Assembly: GCA_035253685.1 (NCBI GenBank)
Contig: DATFBR010000107.1
Location: forward strand, 1 to 5,790
Origin: DASRTE01 sp035253685
GTDB lineage: Bacteria; Actinomycetota; Actinomycetes; Jiangellales; Jiangellaceae
Reading direction: 5' to 3'
Length of the DNA: 5,790 nt
The notes under the pieces were generated by a model, which searched no databases, was not told the DNA's origin, and saw only the letters and a program-made list of their open reading frames with translations. A program made the position numbers and the translations under genes. Positions 5,341 through 5,790 of this stretch are shown piece after piece (within the stretch, counting starts at the first letter, position 1; each line of letters begins with the position of its first letter).

Positions 5341-5790
5341 ATGGCCAGCCCAGTACCAGGACTACCGACGGGACTGAGCGTCGGGACATATGACAGCTAC
5401 GCCGATGCGCAGCGCGCCGTCGACCATCTCTCGGACCAGAAGTTCCCGGTCGAGAACCTGGCCATCGTCGGCACCGACCTACGCCAGGTCGAACGCGTGA
5501 CCGGCCGGATGACGTGGGCGAAGGCTGCGCTCGGCGGACTGGCCACCGGCGCCTGGCTGGGCCTTTTCGTCGGCCTTCTGCTCGGGCTGTTCACCGACGA
5601 AGGCTGGGGCCAGATCATCCTGTTCAGCGTGCTGTGGGGGGCCCTGTTCATGCTGGTCCTCGCTCTGGTCGGATACGCGGCCACTGGGGGCCGTCGCGAC
5701 TTCACCTCCCAGAGCGTCACGATCGCAGCCCACCACGAGATCTTCTGCCAGCACCAGCACGCCGAGCAGGCTCGCGAGCTGCTGGCGAAG
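5341..5790 (+). CDS. General stress protein 17M/YflT-like membrane protein, C-terminus cut by the window
   Basis: There are 150 codons open to the window edge. The first part, LSVGTYDSYADAQRAVDHLSDQKFPVENLAIVGTDLRQVERVTGR (12-56), is the ferredoxin-like half typical of the YflT/GSP17M family: strand, helix over 'A..AV..L', then 'FPVENLAIVG'. Two hydrophobic segments follow (about 62-84 and 92-114), joined by a short FTDEGWGQ turn, giving a membrane hairpin. A second soluble segment, SQSVTIAAHHEIFCQHQHAEQARELLAK, resembles the closing strand-helix unit, so the end of the gene is probably not far outside. The family was named from Bacillus sigma-B stress regulons; its molecular function is unknown. 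GGGAGGG (5329-5335) lies 5 bases before the ATG. A weak TAGAGA box (5316-5321) sits ahead, and the palindromic element at 5186-5271 lies upstream as a possible control site. Confidence 0.82.
   Translation, partial: MASPVPGLPTGLSVGTYDSYADAQRAVDHLSDQKFPVENLAIVGTDLRQVERVTGRMTWAKAALGGLATGAWLGLFVGLLLGLFTDEGWGQIILFSVLWGALFMLVLALVGYAATGGRRDFTSQSVTIAAHHEIFCQHQHAEQARELLAK

Noticed and set aside
1..5790. tRNA, rRNA or riboswitch
   Set aside because: No cloverleaf with a GTTCGA-type T loop and matching acceptor stem was recognised, and the short gaps show no known riboswitch core. The GTTCACC in 5186-5271 resembles a T-arm only superficially and lacks the other arms.

Overview
The window is high-GC DNA with strong third-position GC, almost certainly from an actinobacterium (Actinomycetota). 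Supporting signs are a lipoprotein of LolA/LppX_LprAFG character, GTG starts, purine-rich ribosome binding sites, TAnnnT-type -10 boxes, and protein families (PRC-barrel/MgtE-like, a YflT-type general stress protein, a short HNH protein starting MQTLVLNASYEPL) that are typical of the phylum. The order or genus cannot be fixed from the sequence alone.

Layout, left to right. The first 82 bases are the start of a leftward gene for a PRC-barrel/MgtE-like protein, cut by the window edge. All other genes run rightward. A divergent gap (83-176) leads into a lipoprotein gene (177-914) and a small hypothetical gene with a possible flavin-type split barrel (962-1480), probably one transcription unit ending in a small hairpin. 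Next come a CoA-ester lyase of the malyl-CoA/beta-methylmalyl-CoA lyase type (1547-2506) and a PlsC-like acyltransferase (2536-3231). After a 60-base hairpin (3254-3313) come an HNH nuclease gene (3422-3928) and an acyl-CoA dehydrogenase (3959-5152). A second, more elaborate inverted repeat (5186-5271) precedes a general stress protein gene (5341 to the edge, incomplete).

Functionally, the CoA lyase and the acyl-CoA dehydrogenase are the pair that stands out. As I recall, close relatives sit in the crotonyl-CoA carboxylase/reductase clusters of Streptomyces, which suggests the ethylmalonyl-CoA pathway for growth on C2 units, although no other pathway gene is in the window. The acyltransferase would act in phospholipid synthesis. 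The lipoprotein and stress protein belong to the cell envelope.

The most unusual structure is non-coding. The 5186-5271 element is an exact dyad carrying four GTTCACCA octamers at a strict 20-bp period (two forward, two reverse). Its outer tips, GTTGATCAC/GTGATCAAC, nearly match those of the 3254-3313 hairpin. The two elements bracket the HNH plus dehydrogenase segment. They may be terminators, an operator, or two members of a genomic palindrome family. No complete new defence or mobile system is evident; most genes look like ordinary chromosomal genes.
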